Shown here: piece after piece, positions 27,415 through 36,977 of the stretch
How the letters are laid out: each line of letters begins with the position of its first letter
Position numbering within the stretch: position 1 is the stretch's first letter
Source of the DNA: DAOVXM01 sp963746255
GTDB lineage: Bacteria > Chloroflexota > Anaerolineae > Anaerolineales > UBA4823
Direction of reading: 5' to 3'
NCBI GenBank assembly: GCA_963746255.1
Contig: CAVVAJ010000001.1
Location: 744,001 to 808,000 of the forward strand
DNA length: 64,000 nucleotides
Notes under the pieces: model-generated
The model's database searches: none
What the model was told of the DNA's origin: nothing
What the model saw: the letters and a program-made list of their open reading frames with translations, nothing else
Position numbers and translations under genes: made by a program

Positions 27415-28215
27415 CTAATATGCTCCCCGCTGTTTGATCACAGCCAGAAATGTGTGAGTGAGAATTAAGAGGTCAAGTTTTATCGACCGGCGTTCTATAT
27501 AAAGGATATCCAAGCATACGCGTTCGCAAAACTCGATCGACGACCGGCCTAAGATTTGCCATAAACCTGTAAGACCAGGAGCTACATCCAGTCGCTCTGT
27601 TTGCCATAACTCATACATATCCGCAGAGAACGAAGTCGGGCGAGGTCCAACTAAACTCATCTCACCACGAAGCACATTGATCATCTGGGGCAGCTCATCC
27701 AAGCTGGTTTTTCTAAGGAAACGCCCAACACGGGTAATGCGTGGGTCATTTGTGATCTTAAAATCCGGCCACTGCAGCTCATTCAGGTGCGCGAGCTCTT
27801 CCTTCAACTCCTCGGCGTTATGTACCATGGTTCGGAACTTATACATCTTGAATCGGCGGCCATCTTTTCCAGTACGAAGTTGGAAGAAAAACACCGGGCC
27901 ACGTGGGTCTTCAAGCTTAATTAATAATGCAGTTAGAAGCATAACAACCGCTAAAAATGGCAGTGCTAGCAAAGTTACAATCAAATCCATCGCCCTTTTT
28001 GTTATCCGATATTTGTGTTGGTTTACCCCAAGCGTCTGCGGTGGGATATCCTGCAGCCATTTGATCTGGCGCGTCATGTCTTGGATGCTCGCACAAGTTG
28101 TCGGCAGGAAGATGACCGCGTCCTGATCGCAGTTCCGCTCAAACCTAAGAGTTGTATATGTTTGCTCGAACACGATAGCCTCATTGGTTGATGAATTGGC
28201 GCTCTGATTTGACAA
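27415..28215 (-). CDS. Initiating sugar-1-phosphate transferase (bacterial sugar transferase, WcaJ/WbaP-like)
   Basis: 266 residues, matching the catalytic C-terminal half of polyprenyl-phosphate sugar transferases. After a 70-residue variable N-terminus comes KRAMDLIVTLLALPFLAVV, the re-entrant membrane helix, then QLRTGKDGRRFKMYKFRTM, TSLDELPQMINVLRGEMSLVGPRP and PGLTGLWQI. These are PF02397 signatures with the catalytic Asp-Glu pair in SLDELPQ. It moves a sugar phosphate from UDP-sugar to undecaprenyl phosphate, the first step of EPS assembly. The five-helix N-terminal domain of full-length WbaP is absent. Its start overlaps by 35 bases the end of the degenerate GGDEF gene. Confidence 0.92.
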   Translation of the reverse strand: MSNQSANSSTNEAIVFEQTYTTLRFERNCDQDAVIFLPTTCASIQDMTRQIKWLQDIPPQTLGVNQHKYRITKRAMDLIVTLLALPFLAVVMLLTALLIKLEDPRGPVFFFQLRTGKDGRRFKMYKFRTMVHNAEELKEELAHLNELQWPDFKITNDPRITRVGRFLRKTSLDELPQMINVLRGEMSLVGPRPTSFSADMYELWQTERLDVAPGLTGLWQILGRSSIEFCERVCLDILYIERRSIKLDLLILTHTFLAVIKQRGAY

Positions 28216-29062
28216 CCGGAATAGGTTTCAAACGAGCTTCTTTCTGATCTAGTACTTTACTGGCCCGATACCATAAGCCATCAAAGGTCAAGCCATCTTC
28301 CGGGAATGAGGCGCTACTAGAACTAAGTTGTAAACCTAGCTCACGTTGTATGGCTGTGTCCAGGTGCTCAATAAGCTGAGGGACAGCCCGGCGATCAATT
28401 TCTGGGCAGACTAATATCAAACGCTGTTGTTCACGGTCAGCTAAAACTAAATCCATGGCACGTAATTCCTTAGCAATAACTTGAGAGACGCGCGTCTGAG
28501 TAAAACAGCTCACCAATAGGTTGTAGAAATCATCATCACTGGCTTTAATTCCCTCTGGCGCGATCTGTCCTGGGATATCGTAGATCACTAAACTTAGAGG
28601 ACGCTCGTAATGACGACTGCGAGTAAACTCGGCATGAATTAATTTTTGAGCAGCCTCAATATCAATCGCTGGGTTATCCAAACCCATAATTTGGTTGACA
28701 TTCTCAACCGTTTCAACATTAATTAGTTCATTTGAGATCCTGTGCGCCATAAAGGCAAACCATACCAAGGCCAATAACTCAATTAGGGAACCCCAGACGT
28801 TATTTAATTCAAAGAATTGGCCAGGGTAAATCGCCAACCGGTACACGAGCAATATTAGAATCCAACTGATAATGGAATAACGGGCACGATTTTGATAAAT
28901 AATTGGCAACGCAAAAGCCACAAGGATAGCTGTAAGGACCAGTAGCAGAAAGGCCGGGTATATGATGGTGTTGACAATACCAAACGTGCTAAGCCCTACC
29001 AGCACAATGACCAATCCAACGGAGGTGATGAAAAGGAGTACTTGAAGTCGAAGTTTACTCAT
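28181..29062 (-). CDS. Membrane protein with degenerate GGDEF-like domain
   Basis: 293 residues. Four hydrophobic segments fill residues 5-110. Residues about 135-285 resemble a diguanylate cyclase fold: AEFTRSRHYERPLSLVIYDI, then RAMDLVLADREQQRLILVCPEI where the GGDEF signature should stand, and SASFPEDGLTFDGLWYRASKVL, the usual C-terminal part. The catalytic loop is missing, so cyclic-di-GMP synthesis is unlikely; a binding or structural role is possible. It is the first gene of the EPS run and overlaps the initiating transferase gene, suggesting control of the first step. The GGDEF call is by pattern only. Confidence 0.65.
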   Translation of the reverse strand: MSKLRLQVLLFITSVGLVIVLVGLSTFGIVNTIIYPAFLLLVLTAILVAFALPIIYQNRARYSIISWILILLVYRLAIYPGQFFELNNVWGSLIELLALVWFAFMAHRISNELINVETVENVNQIMGLDNPAIDIEAAQKLIHAEFTRSRHYERPLSLVIYDIPGQIAPEGIKASDDDFYNLLVSCFTQTRVSQVIAKELRAMDLVLADREQQRLILVCPEIDRRAVPQLIEHLDTAIQRELGLQLSSSSASFPEDGLTFDGLWYRASKVLDQKEARLKPIPVVKSERQFINQ

Positions 29063-29432
29063 CTAATTGTTACTTCTTTAATCTCAAACTTCAGCCATGG
29101 GTCAGCATAAAATTATCACGACATAAGAGTGGCTTCCTATGATCCGCTGATAACAATCTGTTCTTGTGAGTGAGAGTTGTAAAAACATTAATATGATAAA
29201 GTATACCCTATTTATTAGATTATTATGAAAATAATCCCAGTACTTAAGTACTAATTTTGGTCTTATTGGTCGCATTAATTCAAGTCACCGCAAAAACTTC
29301 AGCGAAGAATTATGTCGTGCGTGGTTAATGAGTTTTTTTGAGAGTGGTGGGAAATATGTCAATGAATCTAAATGCGAAGTTTGTTATCCCCTTCTAAAAA
29401 TATTACATTAAATAGAAAACGAGAATGGAAAA
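29063..29432. other. AT-rich intergenic region upstream of the EPS locus
   Basis: About 370 bases without a gene, clearly richer in A and T than the neighbouring genes. It probably contains the promoter for the minus-strand EPS transcript. A TATACT-like hexamer reads on the minus strand near 29205-29212, but no matching -35 was found. A 14-bp perfect palindrome (AGTACTTAAGTACT) lies at 29239-29252. Confidence 0.5.
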
Positions 29433-30425
29433 CTATTTTATCAACTCTACCAGCACACGCGCCAGGACTGAAACCATCGGGATCAGTACGGAAAAGACCA
29501 GCGCACGCAGCATAGCAGTATTGTACGGCCAGGTAGGTGCGTTCAGAAGATGGGCTTCGAAGACGGCTAGAGATTGAATCACTCCGGGCAGCTCGCCAAC
29601 CGGTTGGCCGTGCTGCAGACGGCGCAGCAGCTCACGGCTATGGAAATGGATTTGACCCTGCAGTTGTCCCAGCGCTTTGTTTTTCTGCGCTGCCATCAAC
29701 CGATGGGTGGGACGCATGTTGAGGAAGAAGATCAACAGTACCAGCAGCACCATGATGCCATATTCAAACCAAAAGTATGCTGATGCAAGATTTGTCGGCT
29801 GGAATGAGAACAGGAAACTGATACTGATGCCCCCAATGAAAACAAGCGCCAGTAACAAACTTTGTTTTCCGACCGGTTCAAAGGGTCGCGGATCCAAGAT
29901 ATCAAATGCGCCAATCGCCTGGTGAAAACGGGCGATTAAACGGGTGCTAAGAACAGATATCAGGATCACCCACATCAGCAGGCCATACATCAAAGCCGCA
30001 GTGAGCAGCCAATATACTCCCAGCCAGGGAGTAAGCTGCTCGAATCCGCTTGCGAGGGTCGTGACAACACCGATAACCAATCCCCCGGTTAACACCAATA
30101 ATTCATAGCTCGGTTTTATGAACCCTGCACTCGCCTGTAGTTGCTCGAACGCTTCGTCATCGCAATCAATCAACGGGCGCAAGCTCAGCTCCACTTGTTG
30201 GCCAAAACGAGCCATAACTGGTGATACCAACCAGATGTAGATGCTCACAGTGGGGGCTAAAAGCAGGACTCGCAAGGTGAACAGGTCGCGAAGTTCACCC
30301 AACACACCGTCCAGTGCAGCCGCAACGACCAGCGCGGCAAGATATATAACAACTACGACCAACCGGGCATATAAGGGTTGCGAGCGAGCAATTAGGCGGT
30401 CAAAAATTGTCTGGGGTACGACCAT
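29433..30425 (-). CDS. Polytopic membrane protein of unknown function
   Basis: 330 residues. Hydrophobic segments occur at about 20-42, 50-70, 110-130, 140-165, 190-210, 218-238 and 305-328, so six or seven membrane passes. A cytoplasmic helical stretch (MAAQKNKALGQLQGQIHFHSREL) precedes the last one. No enzyme or transporter motif is recognised. It is separated from the EPS locus by the 370-base AT-rich region and from the lipoprotein gene by about 100 bases, on the same strand as both. Confidence 0.6.
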   Translation of the reverse strand: MVVPQTIFDRLIARSQPLYARLVVVVIYLAALVVAAALDGVLGELRDLFTLRVLLLAPTVSIYIWLVSPVMARFGQQVELSLRPLIDCDDEAFEQLQASAGFIKPSYELLVLTGGLVIGVVTTLASGFEQLTPWLGVYWLLTAALMYGLLMWVILISVLSTRLIARFHQAIGAFDILDPRPFEPVGKQSLLLALVFIGGISISFLFSFQPTNLASAYFWFEYGIMVLLVLLIFFLNMRPTHRLMAAQKNKALGQLQGQIHFHSRELLRRLQHGQPVGELPGVIQSLAVFEAHLLNAPTWPYNTAMLRALVFSVLIPMVSVLARVLVELIK

Positions 30426-30524
30426 CAGGTCACGATCTCGAATTATCTTGCTTTTTCAGATTTGCTTAATAGATAAAACCCTCAATTTATGTAAAAGCAC
30501 TTCTTCTAGATGATCGCACCATAA

Positions 30525-30977
30525 CTACTTCAACCATAACTCTGGTCCGCTGTAGGAGGAGACCATGAACAAGTGAACACCGGGGGCTAAATAGCTGCCT
30601 ACCTGTTGCTCAAGCAATATGGTTTCGCCAACCTCCAACTCGCCTGAAAAATGCCCCAACCGGTACTGCAAGCTGGTATCGGTATGATTGGTCACCTGCA
30701 GGTACTGTTTTGGGGAAAGCTGCAGGCAGCGCGGGTTTGGCATGTCCGGCCAAATCTCTATCGAAGCAGTCTGCCCTTCAGCAGGTCCAGCGCAGATGCC
30801 CGCGGCGGGTGAGCTCGCATAGGGTGTGGCTTGGACTATCATGACCTGCGCTGTGGGGGAAGGGATTGGAAAAACAGGTGTGGTCTCTTCTGAACATCCC
30901 GCAAGAAGCCACACTGATATGAGCGCAATCAAACCGACCCACAGCAGCAAATTTCTTAGTAAGACATGAATTTTCAT
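30525..30977 (-). CDS. Small lipoprotein, function unknown
   Basis: 150 residues. The N-terminal helix ends in VWLLAGCS, a good lipobox with Cys at residue 28. The mature part has a Pro/Ser/Thr-rich spacer, then about 90 residues predicted as beta strands (YLQVTNHTDTSLQYRLG, LEVGETILLEQQVGSYLAPG), reminiscent of a cupredoxin-like sandwich. A copper site is not evident: one His is present and Cys residues are outside the usual spacing. Cell-surface anchored. It is transcribed divergently from the DUF1906 gene. Confidence 0.6.
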   Translation of the reverse strand: MKIHVLLRNLLLWVGLIALISVWLLAGCSEETTPVFPIPSPTAQVMIVQATPYASSPAAGICAGPAEGQTASIEIWPDMPNPRCLQLSPKQYLQVTNHTDTSLQYRLGHFSGELEVGETILLEQQVGSYLAPGVHLFMVSSYSGPELWLK

Positions 30978-31001
30978 TTCACAGTCCCAACGGTAGTTTA
31001 A

Positions 31002-31029
31002 TTTAATATGTTGATGATCTGATTATAAT
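31002..31029 (+). promoter_or_regulatory. Probable promoter of the DUF1906/Ycf48 gene
   Basis: A perfect TATAAT at 31024-31029, with a weak TTTAAT at 31002-31007 as -35 (16-base spacer). Transcription would start near 31036, downstream of the first in-frame ATG (31030). This supports the ATG at 31087 as the real start. Confidence 0.4.
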
Positions 31030-31086
31030 ATGGCAATCAAATATCCACTAATTATCCCGAATAGCGTCTCTTGGAGAGACTGGCTG

Positions 31087-33202
31087 ATGAAATTATATAA
31101 TGCTCTGTTTATTTTCTGCGTGCTACTTGGCTCCGCTATTCTCCTGCTCGTAGTATTTACGGCGCTGCCTGTGCAAGCGATGCCGCTTGTGGACAACTCA
31201 GAGGCAGCCATTGTAGTACAGAATAACTGGGGTGGTTGGGAAGCTCGGGGGATGCATATCCAGTCTTCATCGTCACCAACAGGTTCCATAACCTATACCC
31301 AGCACCTACCGGTTATTTTCGGTTTTGGGCTGCCAGCGTTTGAGCTGCTTGATTTTTGGACAAGTGATTCCGAAGGAACGCCTATGCTGGCATTTCAAGC
31401 TGGGGATGAGATTCAGAATGTGCTTACCGGCATCAACAACTATTATTACCCACTCACGGCCAGTCTCGAAATCAGCCGTACCAATGGAGATGCAGCTACC
31501 AGAATAATCAGCGAAACTATTATCCTTCCCAAGAGCGATTGGGAGTTCAGGTTCGATGCAACGGCACCTACTAATGTTGGCATTTATGACCACAAGGCAT
31601 TGCTATCCGCGAAAACGCTATCGCCGACTTCGCAAACAGCATATGCAGTCAACCCCACCAGCCAAATCGTGATCAACCAGCAGCAAGGCTTCGACCGCTG
31701 CTATGCGCCCACGCTTGAGGAGATGCAGACCTGGTGGGAGAACAGTCCCTACTCTGTGTTCAACTTATATATTGGGGGCGTGAGCTTCGCTTGCCGGGAC
31801 GAACCGTTGGATGCGTTGTGGGTTCACCAAACTGCAGAGCAGGGCTGGGAATTTATCCTCACCTGGGTTGGGCCGCAGGCCCCTTGTACCTCCTTTAAAT
31901 ACCGCATGAGCAGCGACCCTAAAGTGGCTTACGTTGAGGGAAAACTAGAAGCCGAATACGCCGCCGAGGCAGCCCAACGGTTGGGGTTCTTCGACCAGGC
32001 GGTAATCTACTACGACATCGAAGGCTATACCAACGACTCCGAGTGCCGGGAGACGGTCAAATCTTTCATGCAGGGTTGGGTCGAACAGCTGCAAGCAAAT
32101 AACCTGCGCGCGGGTGCCTATGGCAGTCCGTGCCGTTCCTACATCACGGATTGGGCGACAATCCCAAATCCGCCCCATGACATCTGGATCGCCCATTGGA
32201 TCACCAACAAGTACAACCCTTCTGCAACAGTATGGGATGTCCCGTGTGGGTTGGATAATACTTATTGGAATGACCACCAACGTCTGAAGCAGTACGCCGG
32301 GGGACATTCCGAAACTTGGGGCGGTGTGGAGCTGGCGATCGACAGCAATGTGCTTGATGGGCATATCACCGCCCTGCCACTCCAAACCAGCAGTACATCC
32401 TCCCAGTCAGCGGTATATATGACCACCATTCGACAATCTGGTCCCCAGATAGATGATTTCGGGCTGATAAACCAAGGACATGGCTGGGTTTTAACCAATG
32501 GGCGTTTGCTCGTCACAACCGACGGAGGCCATTCCTGGGAGCAGCACTCCCCAACCAAGCTTCAAGTTTCTGCCGTCGCGTATGCACCAACCGGTGAAGC
32601 GTTGGCTGGTTGGTAGGGATACGGAACTCGGGCAGCTGCAAGTTGGACATTCGCAGAGCAAAAGCCGCGAATGGTCATTTTTCCCTTTCCCAGAGGAAGG
32701 CTATGATCTCGAACACTCTATTGCCCGGATCTATATTGAAGCATTGGATAGGTCGAGCGCATATCTGGTATACAAACTTGTATCCAGCAGTAATTTTTCA
32801 ATCGGGCGAATGTTCTTCACCCAAGACGGCGGCCGATCGTGGCAGGAACGCAGCATCCCAATCGGGGAGGAAGTCCACTTCCTAAACCCTAACGATGGTT
32901 GGACAGCCGGGGGTGCCACCGGGAAGGAATTTTACCAGACAAACGATGGCGGGATGACCTGGCAGCCGCTACTCTCCAACGGATTTATACAGGATCAAAA
33001 CAGTGTCATAGCCGATCATCTGAACCTGCCCAATGGAGCTAGGAACACCTCTGCAATCAACCGTTTCCAGGCTTGGACTCTGCTTGAGGACAGCAACTGC
33101 GAGGGAGACAAAGCTGCTGGACAGATTGCCTGCCAAGAGTCCGCAACGCTGTTAAGTACCAACGATGGCGGAATAACGTGGAGCCAAATCTACCTGAGAT
33201 AG
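31087..33202 (+). pseudogene. Secreted DUF1906 glycosidase-like protein with Ycf48/BNR-type repeats, frameshifted
   Basis: Start 31087 is preferred: GGAGAG lies upstream, and it begins directly before the signal sequence (LFIFCVLLGSAILLLVVFTALPVQA). A variable domain comes first. Residues about 195-430 then match DUF1906 (Rv2525c-like TIM barrel): FDRCYAPTLEEMQTWW, YYDIEGY with Asp-Glu, and GAYGSPCRSYITDW. Then come four repeats of the type TxDGGxSW/TW (near 32.5, 32.8, 32.95 and 33.17 kb), a BNR/Ycf48 propeller. The frame breaks at about 32608: a stop follows GEALAGW, while the next frame continues as VGRDTELGQL. One G less restores it. DUF1906 proteins are thought to act on cell-wall glycans; activity here is not proven. 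Confidence 0.78.
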
Positions 33203-33353
33203 CGAGCGACTACAAATTTCCGCTTTTGATTACAATGGCAACAAGGTCTATTCAACACTAAACTTTGGAAATAGCCATATTTAGACTACAATAAATTAAG
33301 GAATACAGCTTTTTATCCACCTTTTTAGACCACACAATAAAAGGAGCCGTGTA

Positions 33354-34766
33354 ATGCCCGAAACGAAATACCGAACCATGGGACAGCAGTTTGGTCGGCG
33401 ATCCTGGGCTGAGCCCTGGAAGATAAAAATGGTCGAACCGATCCACATGATCAGCTCTGAAGAACGTTACAGGGCGATCAAAGATGCTGGCTACAATACT
33501 TTCTTACTGCGGTCAGAAGATGTCTATATCGATTTGCTCACCGACAGCGGTACGAACGCGATGAGCGACCGCCAATGGGCCGGGATCATGTTGGGTGATG
33601 AGGCGTATGCTGGCAGCCGCAACTTCTACCACCTGGAAGAAGCTATCCAAACTTACTACGGCTATAAGTACATCGTTCCTACACACCAAGGCCGCGGTGC
33701 AGAGCATATAATCAGCCAAATATCGATTGAGCCAGGCATGTATGTACCTGGCAATATGTATTTCACGACTACGCGCTTGCACCAGGAACTGGCCGGCGGT
33801 ACATTCGTAGATGTCATCATCGACGAAGCCCACGACTCGACTAACCAACATCCTTTCAAGGGGAATGTCGATTTGGATAAACTTCAGGCGCTGATCGAGC
33901 AGGTTGGGGCGGACAAAATCGCTTATATCAGCCTAGCCGGCACGGTCAACATGGCTGGCGGCCAACCAGTCAGTATGGCAAACGTGCGCGCACTGCGTGG
34001 GCTCTGCGATCAGTACGGCATTCGTATCTACCTGGATGCCACGCGGATGGCAGAAAACAGTCTGTTCATCCAAGAACGTGAAGAAGGCTATGCGGGCAAA
34101 CCCATTTCTACGATCTTGAAGGAATTCTGTTCATACACAGATGGGGCCTGGATGTCTGCTAAAAAAGACCACCTAGTCAACATCGGCGGCTGGCTGGCGG
34201 TGAACAATGAGGATATCTTCGACCTCGCCCGCAATATGGTCGTGATATATGAGGGTCTGCACACCTATGGTGGTATGGCCGGGCGAGATATGGAGGCGCT
34301 CGCAATTGGTATTTCCGAAGCGGTAGATGATGACCACATCCGCAGCCGGGTACGCCAGATCCGCTATCTGGGGCGCCTGCTGTTAGACTGGGGGATTCCG
34401 ATCGTAGAGCCGATTGGTGGGCATGCGATCTTCCTCGATGCCCGGCGTATGTACCCGCACATCCCGCAGGACCAGTTCCCAGCCCAGACGCTTGCATCCG
34501 AGCTGTATATCGATTCCGGTGTACGGGCTATGGAACGTGGAGTAGTGAGCGCCGGTCGTGACCCGGAGACGGGTGAGCACCGCTACCCGGCGCTCGAACT
34601 GACTAGGCTAGCTGTACCTCGCCGAGTGTACACCCAAGCACACATGGATGTGGTCGCAGAATCCTTGAAAGCGGTTTACGATGCCCGCGAACAGACCCGG
34701 GGTCTGAAAATGGTCTACGAACCAAAATACCTGCGTTTCTTCCAGGCGAGGTTTGAGAGACTATAA
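33354..34766 (+). CDS. tpl: Tyrosine phenol-lyase (beta-tyrosinase)
   Basis: 470 residues, very close to characterised tyrosine phenol-lyases along its whole length. TDSGTNAMSDRQWAGIMLGDEAYAG and VPTHQGRGAEH are shared with tryptophanase. The PLP Lys is predicted as Lys271 in MSAKKDHLVN. Residues separating the two enzymes favour phenol-lyase: Thr138 in MYFTTT (Asp in tryptophanase) and Arg395 in AMERG (Ile/Val in tryptophanase). The reaction is tyrosine + water to phenol, pyruvate and ammonia, reversible, needing PLP and K+. AAAGGAG precedes the ATG. An adjacent 2-oxoacid:ferredoxin oxidoreductase could use the keto acid, but it is on the other strand. Confidence 0.92.
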   Translation: MPETKYRTMGQQFGRRSWAEPWKIKMVEPIHMISSEERYRAIKDAGYNTFLLRSEDVYIDLLTDSGTNAMSDRQWAGIMLGDEAYAGSRNFYHLEEAIQTYYGYKYIVPTHQGRGAEHIISQISIEPGMYVPGNMYFTTTRLHQELAGGTFVDVIIDEAHDSTNQHPFKGNVDLDKLQALIEQVGADKIAYISLAGTVNMAGGQPVSMANVRALRGLCDQYGIRIYLDATRMAENSLFIQEREEGYAGKPISTILKEFCSYTDGAWMSAKKDHLVNIGGWLAVNNEDIFDLARNMVVIYEGLHTYGGMAGRDMEALAIGISEAVDDDHIRSRVRQIRYLGRLLLDWGIPIVEPIGGHAIFLDARRMYPHIPQDQFPAQTLASELYIDSGVRAMERGVVSAGRDPETGEHRYPALELTRLAVPRRVYTQAHMDVVAESLKAVYDAREQTRGLKMVYEPKYLRFFQARFERL

Positions 34767-34807
34767 GGATGCGTCAAATCTCACGATAATCACTTGATAT
34801 TAACCCG

Positions 34808-34831
34808 GGGCTGTCCAAAAAAGGCCAGCCC
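34808..34831 (+). terminator. Possible terminator after tpl
   Basis: GGGCTGTCC (34808-34816) pairs with GGCCAGCCC (34823-34831) over a loop of six A, with one mismatch in the stem. A short T-run (CTTTCA) follows. It lies about 40 bases after the tpl stop codon. Confidence 0.5.
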
Positions 34832-35046
34832 TTTCACATTAAGAGCACTTATCTGCAAATATACCTACGGGTATACAACAGATATCTATGAGTTGATACG
34901 AACACCCCAAAAGCGCAGGCTTATTCAATAATAATCATCTAGACATTATCCCCAATTTGTGGGATGACTGCTCCCCATCTTCGGAGCTAAGATAACATCG
35001 CAGACAAATTTATGGCAACTTATACCAGATACCATCAGAGCGGCAC

Positions 35047-36840
35047 ATGAACAAAACTTTCGCTTTATTTTGGACAATAGCCCTCCTGACAACAGCTGGC
35101 TGCTCCACCGAAGTTGAGGCTCCGGCAGCCAACCAGCATGCCTCACCAGAAGCCGTTGCCAAGTCATTGAACTCGGTTGATCCATCAAAATTCGAATATC
35201 TATTCGAGTACGATCCAACCTTGCCACTCGATATTCAGGATGAGCAAAGCAGCCAGGGCTCCGGTTGGGCGCAGATCGATTTCAGCTATGCCAGCCCAAA
35301 AGGCGGCCGGGTGCCGGCACGAATGGTTCTACCGGAAGGTGAAGGACCCTTCCCGGGGCTGCTCCTGCAGCATGGAAGCTTGCGTATCTACGATGATTTC
35401 ACTCCCGCCGCCCGCGTCCTCGCCCGGTACGGCACAGTCGTCCTGATGATCAATGACCCGTACTCGCGGCCGGGCGGTTGGCAGCCAACCAAGTATATGG
35501 GCGCGACCTGGCCGTACTATACTGCTCAAGACCTCGAATACAAGATCCAACACATCACCGATCTACGGCGGGCGATTGATATCCTAGCAGCCCGGCCGGA
35601 GGTGAACCCGAAACGGTTAGCTTACTGGGGCTACAGTTATGGCGGCGCGATGGGAGGCTTGCTGGCTGGGATAGAAAACCGGCTGGTTGCGTATGTGTTG
35701 CAGAGCGGGGATGGCGGATTGGTGGAGCACACATCCGAGCCGGGTGAGGACGGTTTGCCAACCCATTTCGGGAAAGAGTGGGCTGCGTTGATGTGGCCGA
35801 CTGAATCACTGCACTTCATCGGTCGTTCTGCACCTGCAGCGATACTGTTCCAAAACGGCATCCATGACATAAACGTACCACCGAGCGATGCGATCCGCTA
35901 CCAGATCGCTGCTAGCGAACCAAAGACGGTCATTTGGTATGACTCTAGCCACAGCTTGCCACAACAGGCATTTCTTGATGCGGCTGATTGGCTGCAGCCG
36001 TACCTTGGCGAGGACTTGCGTTGGTTTGCACCCAATTACCGTCCTTCAGCAATAATCATTGATCGGCTTTTTACGCTGTGGTTGTTATCCGTAATTGCCA
36101 GCCTGGTGCTCTTCCATATCGACGCGTACCGGCAGGGTTCAATCCCGATCCGGGAAAGATTGGGCTGGACGTTGACGATATTACTGCTTGGACCGCTAGA
36201 GATCGTGATCTATTGGCTAACAATCCGTCATATCAAAGCGGGTAATGCTGGGGCCAACGGTTTACCATCCTGGGCACGGGCGCTGACAGTCGCTACAATC
36301 AGCGGGACAAACCTGATTACCGGTCTCGTTTTGGGATCGCTGGTCACAAATCTGATCACCATCGTTGACTTTCGGGTCAGCCTCATTATCATTTACGCTT
36401 CTTTGCTGGTACTTTGTTGGGCTCTAAATTTGCTGTACCGGCGTTTGTACCGCATCAACGTATTTGGTTTCATTATGATAGCTAACTTTGCTATGGCAGA
36501 AACCTTACTGCTTTCGATACTCACCTCGAGCCCCCCAGATATGCCGGCCAGACTCAATCCAGGGACGTGGTGGGTAGCATCTTTAGGAACGATCACCATC
36601 CTGCTTACAACCTATCCAATCCATCTGCTGCTATTGAATAAAGGCTTGGCTAGGTGGGGAAGCGATCCTGATACCGGTTCTGTTCAAATGACCAAAAGCA
36701 GATACCGCTGGTTGGTACTGACCAGTGTAATCGTCATCTCCTTTCTGGGGATATACTTGAGCGTCTTATTGTTGGTGCTGTCAAAAACCGGTCTGGAAGT
36801 CCCTGAGGTTATCGCCCTGCTAGCCGGTCAAAATCCCTAG
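35047..36840 (+). CDS. Lipoprotein alpha/beta hydrolase fused to a polytopic membrane domain
   Basis: 597 residues. Signal with lipobox TTAGC (Cys19). Residues about 75-325 form an alpha/beta hydrolase of the prolyl-oligopeptidase/dienelactone type: LLLQHGS (oxyanion strand), AYWGYSYGGAMGG with nucleophile Ser197, NGIHDINV with Asp274 and SSHSLP with His302 form a plausible triad. From about residue 335 follow six or seven membrane segments. The active site would face outside, tethered at both ends of the domain. Substrate unknown; peptidase or esterase are both possible. No standard family with this arrangement is recalled. It lies alone downstream of tpl. Confidence 0.75.
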   Translation: MNKTFALFWTIALLTTAGCSTEVEAPAANQHASPEAVAKSLNSVDPSKFEYLFEYDPTLPLDIQDEQSSQGSGWAQIDFSYASPKGGRVPARMVLPEGEGPFPGLLLQHGSLRIYDDFTPAARVLARYGTVVLMINDPYSRPGGWQPTKYMGATWPYYTAQDLEYKIQHITDLRRAIDILAARPEVNPKRLAYWGYSYGGAMGGLLAGIENRLVAYVLQSGDGGLVEHTSEPGEDGLPTHFGKEWAALMWPTESLHFIGRSAPAAILFQNGIHDINVPPSDAIRYQIAASEPKTVIWYDSSHSLPQQAFLDAADWLQPYLGEDLRWFAPNYRPSAIIIDRLFTLWLLSVIASLVLFHIDAYRQGSIPIRERLGWTLTILLLGPLEIVIYWLTIRHIKAGNAGANGLPSWARALTVATISGTNLITGLVLGSLVTNLITIVDFRVSLIIIYASLLVLCWALNLLYRRLYRINVFGFIMIANFAMAETLLLSILTSSPPDMPARLNPGTWWVASLGTITILLTTYPIHLLLLNKGLARWGSDPDTGSVQMTKSRYRWLVLTSVIVISFLGIYLSVLLLVLSKTGLEVPEVIALLAGQNP

Positions 36841-36977
36841 TTTCTAGCCACAAGGCACAGTAATGCATAAAGCCAATGAGCTCTTTCGGACCTCTCAGTT
36901 GTTTATACAGGATCAATCTTCCCAACCACGGGCAGTGGGACGGGAACGATAGGGATTCGAGGTTATAGGTCTACTGC

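Noticed and set aside
32608..32616. Programmed ribosomal frameshift in the DUF1906/Ycf48 gene
   Set aside because: No slippery heptamer or downstream pseudoknot is apparent, and similar single-base breaks occur throughout the window.
33354..34766. Tryptophanase (tnaA)
   Set aside because: Thr138 in MYFTTT and Arg395 in AMERG match tyrosine phenol-lyase, whereas tryptophanase has Asp and Ile/Val there.
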